In this document: in pieces, positions 1-13,100 of the stretch
Layout of the letters: every line of letters begins with the position of its first letter
Numbering within the stretch: position 1 is the first letter of the stretch
Notes under the pieces: model-generated
Seen by the model: only the letters and a program-made list of their open reading frames with translations
Database searches by the model: none
Told to the model about the DNA's origin: nothing
Program-made: the position numbers and the translations under genes
Origin: Bordetella parapertussis
GTDB lineage: Bacteria > Pseudomonadota > Gammaproteobacteria > Burkholderiales > Burkholderiaceae_C
Reading direction: 5' to 3'
Length of the DNA stretch: 27,581 nt
NCBI GenBank assembly: GCA_945900695.1
Contig: CAMDJU010000005.1
Location: forward strand, 1-27,581

Positions 1-1
1 G

Positions 2-1144
2 CAAAGCGCCAGCAGCACGGTCACCGCCGCAGGCGCGCTGAGCATCAGCAGCGTGCGCGGCAACATCACGCAAGCGGCAGGCGCGAGCCTGAGCGGCCTG
101 GGCGCGACGCTCGATGCCGGTGCCGGCATGGCGCTGGGCAGTGTCAGTGCGAGCAGCGGTCTGCTCAGCCTGACCACACGTGCCGGCTCGGTCACCGATG
201 CCGACACCACCGACAACATCGACCTGAGTGGCGGCAGCATCTGGATCAGCGCGAGCGAATCGATTGGCGAAAACGTGCTGGCCGGCGGCCGCGTGGCCGA
301 GGGCGGCTTGGCGGCCAATGCGCTGGACCTCAACACCGCTACGATTTCGGCAGTGGCCGCAGGCGGTCTGCGCTTGAACAGTGCCGGCAGCTTGACGGTG
401 GACAAGATCGGCAGCATCAGTGGCAGCTTGGGTCTGGTCAGCAGCGACGGCGGCGACATTGCGCTGACCGTTGCCGGTGACCGGCTCACCGTGGCCACTG
501 GCGCGCAGGTCAGCGCGGTGGCGGGTGGGCAGATTGCTCTCAGCGTGGACAACGTGGCCAACACCTCGGTGCTGGGCATCGCAGGCCAAGTGAGCGCCGA
601 AGACGGCGCGGTCAAGCTCGCGGCCGATGCCTCGGTCAATCTGGTGGCTGCTAGCAGTACCCCGCTGGCCATGAATGACCGCATTCGCACTGCCGGCGAT
701 GTGGTGATCACCGCCGGCAGTGGTCTGCGCATCGTCAATGCCGCCGGTGCCAACGCGGCCGGTACTTTCGGCCGCAGCGACTCGCCCGGTGTGATTCGCA
801 TCGTCGGCAACCAGACCATCGCGGCCGACCAGCGTCTGGCGCTGCAAATCAGCGGCGAGGACGACGATCAGAGTGATCAACTGCAAGTCACTGGAACCTT
901 GACAGTCAGCGATGGCAGCGCGATTGACATCAAACTGGCCAACAAACTGCAACCGCGCCTGGACCGCAGTTACGGCCTGATTGAGGCCGGCACCGTGGTG
1001 GGCCATTTTGATTCGGGCACCGGCCTGTTTGGCTTTGACGACGGCAGCGCCTTGCTGCAACTGACGGCCGAGAGCAGTGGCACACCTGCGGTCGAAAACG
1101 GTTTGAGTCTGCAAGTGGTCCAGCGCCCCGGCGCGGACGCGCTG
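2..1144 (+). other. N-terminal beta-helix-like region of the giant protein (partial)
   Basis: Short irregular repeats rich in Gly, Ser, Ala, Val and Asn (for example GNITQAAGASLSGLG, then GSISGSLGLVSSDGGDIALT) follow the pattern of filamentous haemagglutinin and autotransporter passenger beta-helices. The block closes around 960-1130 with RSYGLIEAGTVVGHFDS, which resembles the 'Y-x-L-I-x-A-G-T-x-x-G-x-F' capping strand common at the end of autotransporter helix repeats. The beginning of this domain is off the window. The beta-helix call is by pattern only. Confidence 0.65.
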
Positions 1145-4100
1145 AAGATCACCGCCCACAGCCAGGCCGACAAGGACAAACTGGGCAGCTTCTTCAATTC
1201 GCCGTATTTTGGTCAGGAGCGTGTCTACAGCGTGGGCATGACGGTGCAGGCGGCCGAGTTCCTAACGGTCGACGGCAGCTTCAGCCTGAGCAGCAACTTG
1301 AAAGACATCGGTCTTTCGGACGGCAAGTCGGTCACGGGTGCGCAAAGCTGGGTCATTGGTGGCAACGATTTGCACGCCTTTGTCGGCCTCAATGGCCCTT
1401 ACCGGCTTGACACCGATCACGATGGACAACTCGGCGACGAGAAGCCCAATACTTCAGCCGCTGGCTTCGAGTTGACCGGTCTGGACCTGGGCTTGGTCCT
1501 GTTCCAGGCGCAGCCAGACCCGCTGAAAAATTCCGTGCGCAGCTGGCTGAGCCTGTCGGCTTCGGCCGCCCAGGCCACCGAGATCGGTCTGCCCTTGGTG
1601 AGCATGCGGGCCGAAGACTTGCAGGTGCAGCTCAACTTGGGCAGCGACGGCTCGGTGGTGGACCACAGCGTGGCGATGGCGGTCGCCACCGGCGGCAAGC
1701 TCGCTGACGGCACAACCAATGAAGTCAAGACCTTGGACTACAAGGGAACACAGGGCACGCTGGTGCGCGCCTCGGGCTACATCGAGGTGGAGGTCGACGG
1801 CTTCTTCTCGGTGGCTGGCAACCTGGGCTTTGAAAAGTCCATCCGCAGCGTGACGCTGGCCGACGGCACCGAGCTCGAAGCCGATACCCTGAGCTTTGGC
1901 GGCGAGGGCCTGCGTGCCTTTGCCGGCGTGAACGGGCCATATTGGCGCGACCTGAACGATGACCGCGTATTCAGCGAGGCCGAAGCCAACCCCGATTCGG
2001 TGGGCTTGGCGATGAACGGGGTGAGCTTTGGTCTGCTGCTGGCCGATGCGGCGCCGGGTGCCACCGAGGGCGCGGGCTTGCAATGGACCGCATTGAAGGC
2101 CAGCGCAGGCAGTGTGGCGGTGGTGGGCCTGCCCGATGTGACGCTGGCCGCCCGCAACTTGGCGATCGACATCAATTTGGTCAACGGGGTGGATGCCGAC
2201 CTGGATGCCGACAGCAAGGTGATTGACTTTGCCGCGGGTGACGAAGAATTCAAGGTGATCACCGGCACCGGCAAGACGATGACGCTGGACATGGCCGGCG
2301 AGTCTGGCCGCTTGCTGCGCGCCAGCGGCAGCATGGACATGCGCTTGGGCGATTTCTTTGAGTTCAACGGTTCCATGGGCCTGGAGCGCCGCGTACAAGA
2401 GGTAACTCTGGCCGATGGCAGCAAGGCCCAGACCGAGATGCTCAGCTTGGGCGGAACGGGCCTCACCGGCTTTGTGGGCCTGGGCCCTTATGGCTCGGAC
2501 ACCAATGGCAACGGCCAGTTTGAGGCCAGAGAAGTCAACCCCAATGCCAAGGGCCTGGGCGTGCGCGATGTGGAGTTTGGCCTGGCGATCTTCAACGGCC
2601 GGGCTGCGCATGAAGGCACGCAGTGGCTGGCCATGACCGGCTCGGTGGGCGGCGTGGACCTGATGCTGGGGCTGCCCGAAAGTTTGAAGCTGCAGGTTTA
2701 CGACCTGGGGCTTGATTTCAACGCGGTGCGCCACGAAGCGCCTGCCACCGAGGCGCCTCGGGTGCATTTGGCTGGGGCCTACACCACCGACACCAACGGA
2801 TCGGTGATCTTGGGCTCGGCGGTGTTTGGCAGTGGCAGCGAAAACCTGACGGTCACGCTCGACTTCGGTCCCACGGGCGTGGACAGACTGTCCCTGAAGG
2901 ACATCGACCTCAACCAACCTGCTGCCTTGCCGCTGGTGCGCGCGGCTGCCAGCGGTGTGGCGCAGGTCAGCTCGCTGATCGTGGCCGGCAGTTTTGCCGA
3001 GGGCGATGTCATCACCCTGACCGGCTTGACCGACTCGCCCCTGAGCTACCAGGTCGTCCTGAGCGATCTGCAAAACCAAGCCAAGGTGGCCTACACCCTG
3101 GAGCAGGTGCAAACTGGCCTGGCGGCCAAGCTGCGCGACTTGATCAACGACGCCGACGACTCGGTGCTGGTCAGCGCCACCGGCCTCGGCACCGTGATTC
3201 AGCTCGAGGCCGAGGATGAGGACTTCACCTTGGAGGTGAGCGTTGACGGTCTGGGTGATCTGCTGCGCATGGATTCGGCGACCGTAGCCGCCGGAAAAAT
3301 CAGCAGCGTGTCGCTCAGCGGCAAGGCCGCCGCCCTGAGCGCTTACTTTGACCTGCGCGGTGCGACCAGTGGCCTGCGCTTGAACGTCCAGACGTCGCCG
3401 GTGCATGAGTTGTTTGTGCGGGTGCAGGGCGAGGGCGGCCAAAGCTATTCCAAGCTGTTCTTTGAAGGTGGCCAGCCCCTGGGCACTTCGAACACCCTGG
3501 CCTATGGCTACTTTGATGTTCAGCCGGCGATCACCGCCCTGTCGTCCAAAGTCTGGATCACCGAGGGCGCCCCCTCGGCCCTGGTGTTCACCGAGGCTGA
3601 GTTCGCCTTGCTCGGCACGGCCGCAGTCAACCGCCCGGTGACCTTGACCCTGAGCTTGCCTGCCCCTGCGACGGGCACAGGCGTTGTGGGGCAACTGAGC
3701 ACGTCGGTGACAGCGGCAGACCGCATCACCGTGGGCGGCACTGCACAAGCGCTCACACTCACCGGCAGCGTGGACGACTTGGCCAAGTTCCTCAGCACTG
3801 CGGGCAAGCTCAGCTACACCGGCAAGCTCACCACGCTACAAGCCAAGCTGGCTTTGCCTGGCAACGATGCCGCCTGGACTGCGGTGAACGTGGGCCTGAT
3901 GAAAGACCAGGTGATCGACTTTGCCGACCGATCGACCACGACGGTCGAAGACGACCGGGCGATCGCCGTGACCACCGGCACCGGCCAGAGCTTGCAACTC
4001 AGCCACGACGGCTCGCGCGGCACCCTGATGCGCGCCAGCGGCGGCATGGCACTGTCCTTGGGCGGCTTTGTGCACGCAGCCGGTACCCTGGCCATTGAGA

Positions 4101-7100
4101 AGTCCTCGCAGACCGTCACCCTGGCCGACGGCAAATCGGTGCAGACCGATATGCTGACGGTCGGTGGCACCGACCTGCAAATGTTTGTGGGTGTGGGCGG
4201 GCCTTACCGCACCGACACCAATGGCGATGGGGTGGTCACCACCGACGATGACATCAACGCCTCAGCGGTTGGCCTGTCGGCGGTGGGTGGCGAATTTGCG
4301 CTGGGCCTGTTTTATGAAAAGGCGCTCAGCCAGCCACGCAACTGGGTGGCCTTGCAGGCCAGCCTGGCCGAGGTGGCGATGGTGGGCGTACCCGGCTTGA
4401 CCGCCACGGGCAGTGACATCGAGGTGGCGATCAACCAGGTCAACGGCGCGGGCAGTTCGGCCAACACCCAGGTGATCAACTTTGCCGCCAAGCCCTTGGA
4501 TGTGTCCACCGGCTATGGCACCAAGGCCACGCTGGACATGGCTGGCAGCCAGGGCCAGTTGATGCGCGCCAGCGGCGCTTTTGACATCAACCTGGGCGAT
4601 TTTGTTTATGTCAACGGCACCCTGGGCTTTGAAAAATCAGCCACCTCGGTGACCCTGGCAGACGGCCGCAGCGCGCTGGTCGACAGCCTGACGGTCGGCG
4701 GCAGCGCCCTCAATGGCTTTGTCGGCGTGGGCGGTGCCTACCATGTGGACAGCAACCGCGACGGCAACATCAATGCCCAAGACACGCCGAACTCTGCCGC
4801 CCGCGGCTTTGTGCTGACCAATGCCGAATTTGCCTTGGCCCTGCTCAAGGGCCAGGACGTGACGGTGCAGTCTGGCGACAGTGCCAATGTCAAGAAGCTC
4901 AAGAACGACACCCTCAGCCTGGGCGGGCTGGGCTGGATGGGGCTGGAGGTTTCGGCCGATCAGGTGGGCTTTGTGGGCGGCGACGCGCTGACCATCCAGG
5001 CCAAGAACCTGTCGGTGGAGGTCAACCAGGTGTTGGGCATCAGCGGCGCTCAGGATCCGGCCGCCTTGGTGGTCGACTTTGGTGCCAAGCCGCTGCAGGT
5101 TCTCACCGGCACCGGCACCCAGCGCACGCTGGATGTGGATGGCGACAAGGGGCCGTTGATCCGCGCCACCGGCGATGTGGAGATTGCGGTTGGTGGCTTC
5201 TTCTACTTGGGCGGCTCGCTGGGCTTTGAAAAATCCACCCGCGACCTGGTGCTTGAAGACGGCAGCACGGCCAGCCACGACGTGATGACCGTGGGCGGCA
5301 GCAACCTGCAGGCCTTTGCCGGGATCAACGGCGGGCCGATCAAAGACACCAATAACAGCGGCAAGATCGACGCCGAAGATCTGCCCGGCTTGGACGCGGT
5401 GGGCTTTTCGATGTCGGGCGTGGAGTTTGCGCTGGTGGTTGCCAGCGAACGCGAGGTGGTGCGCTCGGTCCTGTTGAAGGACCTCGATTGGGTCGATGTG
5501 GCGGTGTCCAGCCGCGTTCAGGTGGCGGTGGCCACCGGCGACAGCAGCGATGCGGGCATTTACCTGTCGACCGATGGTGGCGTGAGCTGGGCGCAGTCGA
5601 GCGCACCCTCGAATTTGGCCTATACCTCGGTCACCGTTTCGGCCGACGGCCAGACCCTGTTGGCCACAGTGGACGACGGCGGCCTGGTGCGATCGACCGA
5701 CGGCGGCGCGACCTGGGTGAGCCTGGCCAAGGTCACCGCCGACCGCTATACCGACGCAGTTGTGCTCAAGGACGGGGCGCTGTTGTCGCTCGATCAGCAA
5801 AGCCTGCGCAGCTTGGCGGTGCTCACCTTGAGCGGCAAACTGGTGCAGGGTGATGTGATTGCGCTGGCCATCGATGGCCATCCCGCGGTGGTTTACCGTG
5901 TCACGGCCGCAGATTTGCGTGACGGCAGCAGCAAGGCCAGCGAGGCCAAGGTCTTGTCCACGGTGGCTGGCAAGCTGCGCGATGCCTTCAACCGCCAAAG
6001 CGGGACTGGCGTGACGGTCAGTGCTTTTGACGGTTCTTTGGTCTTCACCGCCCAGGCGGGCAGTGATGGTTTTGGCGACCTGGCTTTGAGTGCCCGCAGC
6101 AAGGGCCTCGTCGCCAGCTTTAACCAGGACGCGGACAACAAGCGCAAGCAAAGCGATGGCTTGGTGCTCGATGGCACTTATGCGGTGGGCGACACCATCA
6201 CGCTCAAGGGCCTTGCCAAGGGCGACATCAAATTCACGGTAGGTTCCAAAGACCTGACGGTCAAGGGCGACGGCTCGGGCGGCAAGGCCAGCGCAACGCA
6301 GGTGCTGGCCAACATCGCCACCCAGCTGCGCAAGCTGATTGCCGCGGCCGATGGTGTGAAGGTTGATGTCAGCGGCAACGATGCCTTGCTGGTGCTCACG
6401 GCCAAGGCCGACAACACCGCCTTTGTGCTGGAGGCGAGTGAGACCGCTGCCAAGGGCACTTTGGTGCAGACGCGCTCGGACCTGTTGTCCAAACTCAAAG
6501 GCAGCGTGCGTCTGGGGGTGCAGGCCACGCCGACGACGGACTTTGTCTGGACCGACCAGGCCAGCTACAGCGACGTGCCCAGTGCCAACTGGTCGGCGGT
6601 CGCCCGCTTTGACGGCGGCACGCAGGCGGTGCTGGCCTCGGCCTCAGTGGACAGCGTGGGTGTGCCCGGCCGGCTCTACCTGATGAACCTGGCCGATGAT
6701 GCGGGCAAGCTCGCCACGCATTGGGAAGACATCACCCGCAACATTGAAGACAACACCGACTGGGCGGCCGTTGCCGTCAACCAGGGTCAGGTGGCGCAAG
6801 GCGGCGCTCAGGCTGTGGCGGCCGGTCGCGTGCTGCTGGCCGCTGCGGCAGACGGTGCGGTTTATTTGGCCGACACATCGGCCGAAGACTGGGATTGGAG
6901 CTTGGTGCTGGCCGAGGCCGACTGGCGCGCCTTGGCGGTGTCTGACGATGGGCGCACCTTGGTGGCCGCTGCCGGCGGCGCCGACGGCGTGCTTCAGGTC
7001 TCCAGCGATGGCGGTGTGACTTGGCGGCAGGTGAGCGGCTCGGCCGGTCTGGACTGGCAATCGGTGGCCATCAGTGGCGACGGTCGCCAGGTCACCGCAG

Positions 7101-10100
7101 TGGCCAAGGGCCAGGGCATTTACACCTTCGGCGTCATTGCCTCAGCAGCGCAAGCCACCCGCGTGGCGCTCGAAGCCGAGGCCGCCTCGGCGCGCCTGGT
7201 GGGCGTGCCCGATGTCACGATCGCGGTGCGCGATGTGTCGGTGAGCATCAATCTGGCCGACAAGGCCACCAAGCGCGTCATCGACTTTGCCAACTCCGAC
7301 TTCTCGGTGCTGACCGGGCCCAAGAGCGTGCGTCTGCTCAGCATGGACGGCGCCAACCAAGAGATGATCAGCGTCAGCGCGGGTCTCACCCTCGAGCTGG
7401 CTGACTACGTCTACTTGGATGGCACAGCGTCCTTTGAAAAGCGCAGCGACAGCGTGACCCTGGCCGATGGCACCAAGGTGGCGGTCGACGCCCTGACGGT
7501 GGGCGCGGCCAATGTGCAGGCCTTTGCTGGCCTGGGCGGGGCTTACCGCTTCGACAGCAATGCCGATGGCGTGGTCGACGACAGCGATTTGGTCAACCCC
7601 GATTCGGTGGGCTTTTCGCTGAGCAACGCGAGCATGGGACTGGGCTTGTTCTATGCCAAGGCTGGCCAGATCAATGCCGACAAGGTGAGCCTCGATGGCG
7701 TGCGCTGGCTGGCCCTCTCGGTCAGCACCGATGCGGTCGAGGTGGTGGGCTTGCCCACGCTGACCCTGCAAGCCACTGAATTTGGCGTGCAGGTCAATCA
7801 GGTGCACAACCTGAAGTCCGGCATGAGCGAAGCTCGGTCGGTGATCGATTTTTACGCTTTGGACAGCCAGTCCAAAGACAACACACTGGCGTATGCGGTG
7901 CGCACCGGCCCGGACGCCGAGCTCGCGCTCGAGATGGACGGCGCCCAGGGCCCGCTGCTGCGGGTGCAGGGCCAGGTCAGCGCCCAGGTGGGCGACTTCC
8001 TCTCGCTCAGCGGCGGCCTGTACTTCGAGCAGAGCACCAAGACCTTGACGCTCAACGAGACGGCCGACGAGGTGCAGCGCCTGAGTGTGCTGGGCAGTGC
8101 GCGCAGCCAGCCCACGATAGATCCGACCAAGGCCGCGGGCTACCGCCTGCAATTCGTGGTCGATGGCAAGACTTACACCACCGCTGACCTGGCCCGCGAT
8201 GCCAGCGCCCAGGCGATTGAGACCGCGCTCAATACCGAGCTGCTGGGCAGCGGCGACTTCCTGAGCGGCAGCAGCCAGACGGCCGACGGGGTGCAGCTCG
8301 ACACCTTGCTGCTGAAGGGCCGTTACGCCTTGGGAGATGTGCTGCAGATCAGCGGCTTGACGCCGCAGTTGCTGAGCTACACCGTGGTGGCCAATGACCT
8401 CACGGCCGATGGCAAGGGCTCGGCGGTGCGCGCCAGCGATGCCCAGGTTCTGAGCAACGTGGCCAGCCAGCTGCGCAACTTGATCAATGCGCAGACGCAG
8501 TCCAAAGCCCAGGCCTCGGGCACAGGTTCGCTGCTGATCCTGACGGCCAAATCGGCCGCCAGCACCTTTGCACTGCAAGTGCAAAAACTGGGACAGACCG
8601 GGGCAGTCAGTGTCGAGCGCATGGACAGCTCGCAGGCGCAGGCCGAAGCCTTTGAACTGCAGGGCAGCTGGCGTGTGGGCGACACCATCACTTTGTCGGG
8701 CCTGGCGGGCAAGGCCCTGACCTACACCGTGACCACCAAGGACCTGCAACAGGGCAGCCAGGGCAAGACCGGTGCGGCCCTGGACGAGCAGGTGCGCAAC
8801 AACGTGGCGGCCAAGCTGCGGGCCCTGATCAATGGCGCGCCCGGCGGCAAGGTCTATGCCGCAGGTGATGCCCACATCATCACGCTGACGGCGCGAACGG
8901 TGGGCAGCGCCGGGGCGTTTGCTCTGGGCCTGAGCGAGACGGGCGGGACCGGTAATCTGGCGACGCTGTCCAACCCGGCCAGCGCGACCGGCACCGCCGT
9001 GGCCCAGCGCGAATTGCTGCTGCTCAGCGGCCAATACGCCGTTGGTGACGAGGTGGTGCTCACCGGCGTGGCCGATGAGGATGTGGTTTATGTATTAGAG
9101 GACGATGACTTCACGGCGACGGGCAATGGCTTTGGTGGTCCGGCCAATGCCTACCAGGTGGCGCACAACCTGGCACGCAAACTCAAAGCGACCCTTGATG
9201 CGGACAAGAGCGCGACGGTCAGTGCCGTGGTCGAGGGGGCTTTCATCAAGTTCAGCGCCAAAAAAGGCGGCCTGGCTGGGGCGTTTGAGCTGGGCGTTTC
9301 CGTGCCCGAGTCGGCCAGCTTCTTCCTGAGCCAGCAGGCGCGCAACGACTTTGATGTGCGCTTCACCGGCGCGCTGGCAGGTCGCAATGTCGAGATGCTG
9401 CAGGTGCTGTCTGCCAGCAACCGATTGCTGCTCAAGCCCACTGTCGATGTGGCTGAGCAGGAGCAGGGCGGCGTGGCCAAAACGGTTGCCAGCCGGGTGC
9501 TGGTGATTGGCGGTACCGGTATCAACGCGCGCCTGGCCACTGGCAACGACGCGGCAGCTCTGGGCTTGGAGCTCAAGGGCTTGTCGCTGGGCATGGCCCT
9601 GGCCACGCCGGTTGACGTTGACGACGGGCGCAGCTGGCTCACGCTCGAGGGGCGGGCCGATGGCCTGACGGTGCTGGGCACCGAGTCCCTGGGGCTGAGC
9701 CTGAGCGGCAGCAATTTGGGTCTGCAGCTCAATATGGGGCTGGGACTGACCGATGCGGGCATGGCCAATACCAGCACCGTGGATTGGAGCAAGTCCCCGT
9801 TGGTGATCAAGCCGACGGCGACCGCGCCGACTTTGACGCTGGACCTCAAGGCCTCGGTCTTTGAAGTCAGCGGCAGCATGAACCTGGGCCTGGGCGAGAC
9901 CCTGTCGGCCACGGGTACGGTGGTGCTCTCGCGCCAGGAGATCGAGGTCGAAGTCGCCGGTCGCAGCGAGGCGGTCGAAGGCTTTTTCCTGGGCGCATCG
10001 GATGTGTCGGTCACGGTGCAGGGCATCGCGCTGCAAAACGCCGCTCTGGCGCTGGCGCTGCTGCGCCCGGCCGACCCGGCCGCAGGCGATGACCGCAGCT

Positions 10101-13100
10101 GGCTGGCGGTCAGGGCCAGCGCCGAGGGCCTCAAGCTCAATGCGGCGCAGCTGGGTCTGCCGGACGATTTGCTTGAGCTCGAGGCCACGTCTCTGGCTTT
10201 TGAGATGAACCAGGCCATTGGCTACCGCGGGGCCATCGCCAATTCCGAAGTGATGAACCTGGCCGGCAGCGGTCGCAACGAGGTCGAGCGGGCGCTCACG
10301 GTGCGCACCGGTTCGCAAAGCAGCGAATCGCTGGACTTCAGCGATGCGGCCGGCGAATTCATGCGGCTGGCCTTCGATGCCAGCTTGAGCATCAGCGATG
10401 TGCTGAGTGTCAGCGGCAGCTTTGGCTTGGCCGCCATGGGGCTGCGCTCAGCCACCTTGGACAACGGCAGCCGGCGCAGCCTGCGCACCACCTTGATCAC
10501 GGCGCGCAACGTCGATGTGCAGTTGGGGCAGGGCGCGGGCAGCGATGCTTTTGTCGGTCTGAGTCTGCAGGACGCCAGCCTAGGCCTGGCCCTGATGCAG
10601 GACCCCAGCACCCAGGCCAGCTTTGTCGGCTTGCAAGCGGGTGCCGGATCGGCCAGCCTGGAGGGCGTGCCGGGCTTGACGCTCAGTGGCAGCGGCATGA
10701 GCCTGAGCCTCAACATGGGGCCGAGTGCCGGCGCGCTCAAGGGCCGGGTGGTCGACTTCAGCCAGGGCGATATCGATGGCAATGGTCGCAATGACGGCTT
10801 GACCCCGATGCTGCTGCAAGGTCGCAGCGTGGCCGACTTGAAATCAACCAGCGCCCAGGTGCAAGCCGAAGGTGCTTTCACCGTGGAGTTGCGCACACCG
10901 GGCGCGGCCCAGACCGATCCAGCCTTGCTCAGCGGCGCGGCCAACTTGCGCTTTGAGGTCGACGCAGGCGGCCCGATGAAGATCGCTGCCAGCGGCTTGA
11001 GCGCGGTGGTCAATGTGGCCGGCCAGCGGGCTGGCGTGGTCGACGGGCAGATGGGCCTGGTGTTGCCAGGCCAGGGCTATGCGCTGGATCTGCAGGCCAG
11101 CTTGAGCCTGCCGATTCCGGGCCTGCGCGGCACCGCCCTCATGGGCGAGGTGGATTTGGCGATCAACCGCACGGGTCAGGCGCTGAACCAGACCATCACC
11201 GTTGGCGGGCAAGATGTGCAGGTGCGCTTTGCGCGCGCCGCCGATGTCACCGATTTTGCGATCCGCAACATCGATGCCTCTATCGAAGGCTTGCTGGCCG
11301 ACACCCTGTCGACGCTGGCCAAGGAGATGAACCGGGCCAACGCCTATTTGCTGGCCGATGAAGATTTGCCCTTGATCGGCCGCTCGCTGGAAGACCTGCT
11401 GCAGATTTCCGATGAGCTCAGTCTGGGTCAGCATGTGTTGGACTATCTGGCTCAGGACGCGGCGGCTTTCGGGGCCAAGGCTGTACCCACCTTGCGCGGT
11501 CTGGAGGCCTATTTGCGGGACAACTGGCAGGTCGGCTCGGGCGGCACCAGCGGCCTGCGCTTTAACCTCGACCAATCGGGCTTGGACTTGGGCTTTACCG
11601 GCGAAGTGAGCACGGCTGTTAAGGGCATGGACCTCCAACTCGAAGGGGCCCTGGGCCAGGTTGGTGTGAGCGTGAACGGCGTGATGGAGGTCGATGCGAG
11701 CTTCAAGGCGGCGCTGGATTTCGACATCGCGCTGGACTGGTCCAATGGATTTGCCGCCAAGCTCGACCTGCGCGAACTGAGCTTTGACGGCAGCCTGTCG
11801 GCACAGGATGTGATCCTCAACGCCAACCTCGGACCCCTGGGTTTGAGCATTGGCCGGCCTGATGACCCAACCGTCGGTGGAGTGGCGGGCACCAAGTGGC
11901 AGCGCGGCAGCCTGGATGCGAAGTTGTCGGGCGACATCAGCTTCGTCAAAGGCGCACTCAAAATTGACGCGCCTTCTGACAAAAACTACTTCAACGTGGT
12001 GCTGCCGATTTACGCATCGATCGCTGGCATCGATTTGGCATCTGATCCCAGCAAAGCGCCCTCGGTCAGCATATCGGCCAGCCCGCTGGAGGGGCGCTTC
12101 GCGGTTGACGCGAAGAACCTCGAACAACTGGCCAACTTCAGCAAGATCAGCGTGGCCGATCTGATCACGGCCCTGCCCAATGTGCTGAGCTACTTGCAGA
12201 CCATCGATGTCGACCAACTCGGTTTGTCGGGCCTGCCCTTTGTGGAGCAGTCGGTGGGCGAGCTGCTGGATGTGGCCTCGGTGTTCAAGATGGAGGTGAT
12301 CGATCGCATCAACTTTGACCGCCCGATGAAGCTCTGGGAGCCTGGCGCGGACGAGCAAGCCTTGGCCAGTGGCACTGTTGCGCCGGCCGAGGGCACGACC
12401 TTTGCCGTCCTCAAAGATTCAGCCTCACTCACAGGCGCGGCGAGCCTGTTCGCCGCCTCCATGGCTGGTTACTGGATCACGGTCAAGGGTGTCAACGCCG
12501 ATGGCGCCGAGCGCAGCCTGACCACGCAGATCATCGATGTGGCGGCCGACGGCACGCGTGTGAGCCTGTCCAACAACTTTGCCCAAGACCTGCGGTCGGT
12601 GCGCTACACCGTGCACCAAGAGATCGAAAAGATCCAGACGATCGACGAGTTCATTGCGGCGGTCAACACCTCAGGCCTTCTGGGCGATCGCAAGGTGACT
12701 TACGACGCTGCCATTGGCGATCTGCGCATCCCGGTGCAGTTTGAAGGTGCGCTGCTCGATCTGGAGACGCCGATCAATCTGGGCCTGGGGCAGGACAGCC
12801 CGGTGGCTTTGACGACCTCGGCCAACGGCCAGGTGAAGGTGGGCATTGATGCTGGCTTTGACCTGGTCTTGTCGCTGGGCGGCAATAAATTCGGCCTGGC
12901 CATCGATGACTTCTCGGCCAGCGCGGACATTGAACTCGCGGTTTTGGACTTGACGGTGGCGGCGCAATTGGGCTTCTTGGGTTTGCAAGCCGGCGGCGAA
13001 GGCTCGGGCTCAGGCGTGAAGTTGAAGGCGCTGGCCACGCTGGCGCTCGATCGCACGCCCGACCAGGCTGGCGGCGCCCGCTTTGCCCTGGCCGAGCTGC

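Noticed and set aside
53..55. GTG as the start of the giant gene
   Set aside because: The frame is open upstream to base 2 with the same beta-helix-like composition, so this is an internal valine.
1454..3748. 764-codon open frame on the minus strand inside the giant gene
   Set aside because: Its product is rich in His, Gln, Arg, Ala and Gly with no recognisable domain, as expected from reading high-GC repeat-coding DNA backwards.
5462..7129. Sialidase or other glycosidase reading of the Asp-box regions
   Set aside because: Asp-boxes are structural; no catalytic arginine triad, FRIP motif or nucleophile pattern is visible.
7142..9034. 630-codon open frame on the minus strand
   Set aside because: A mirror of beta units R7-R8 and modules M4-M5; no domain and no start signal.
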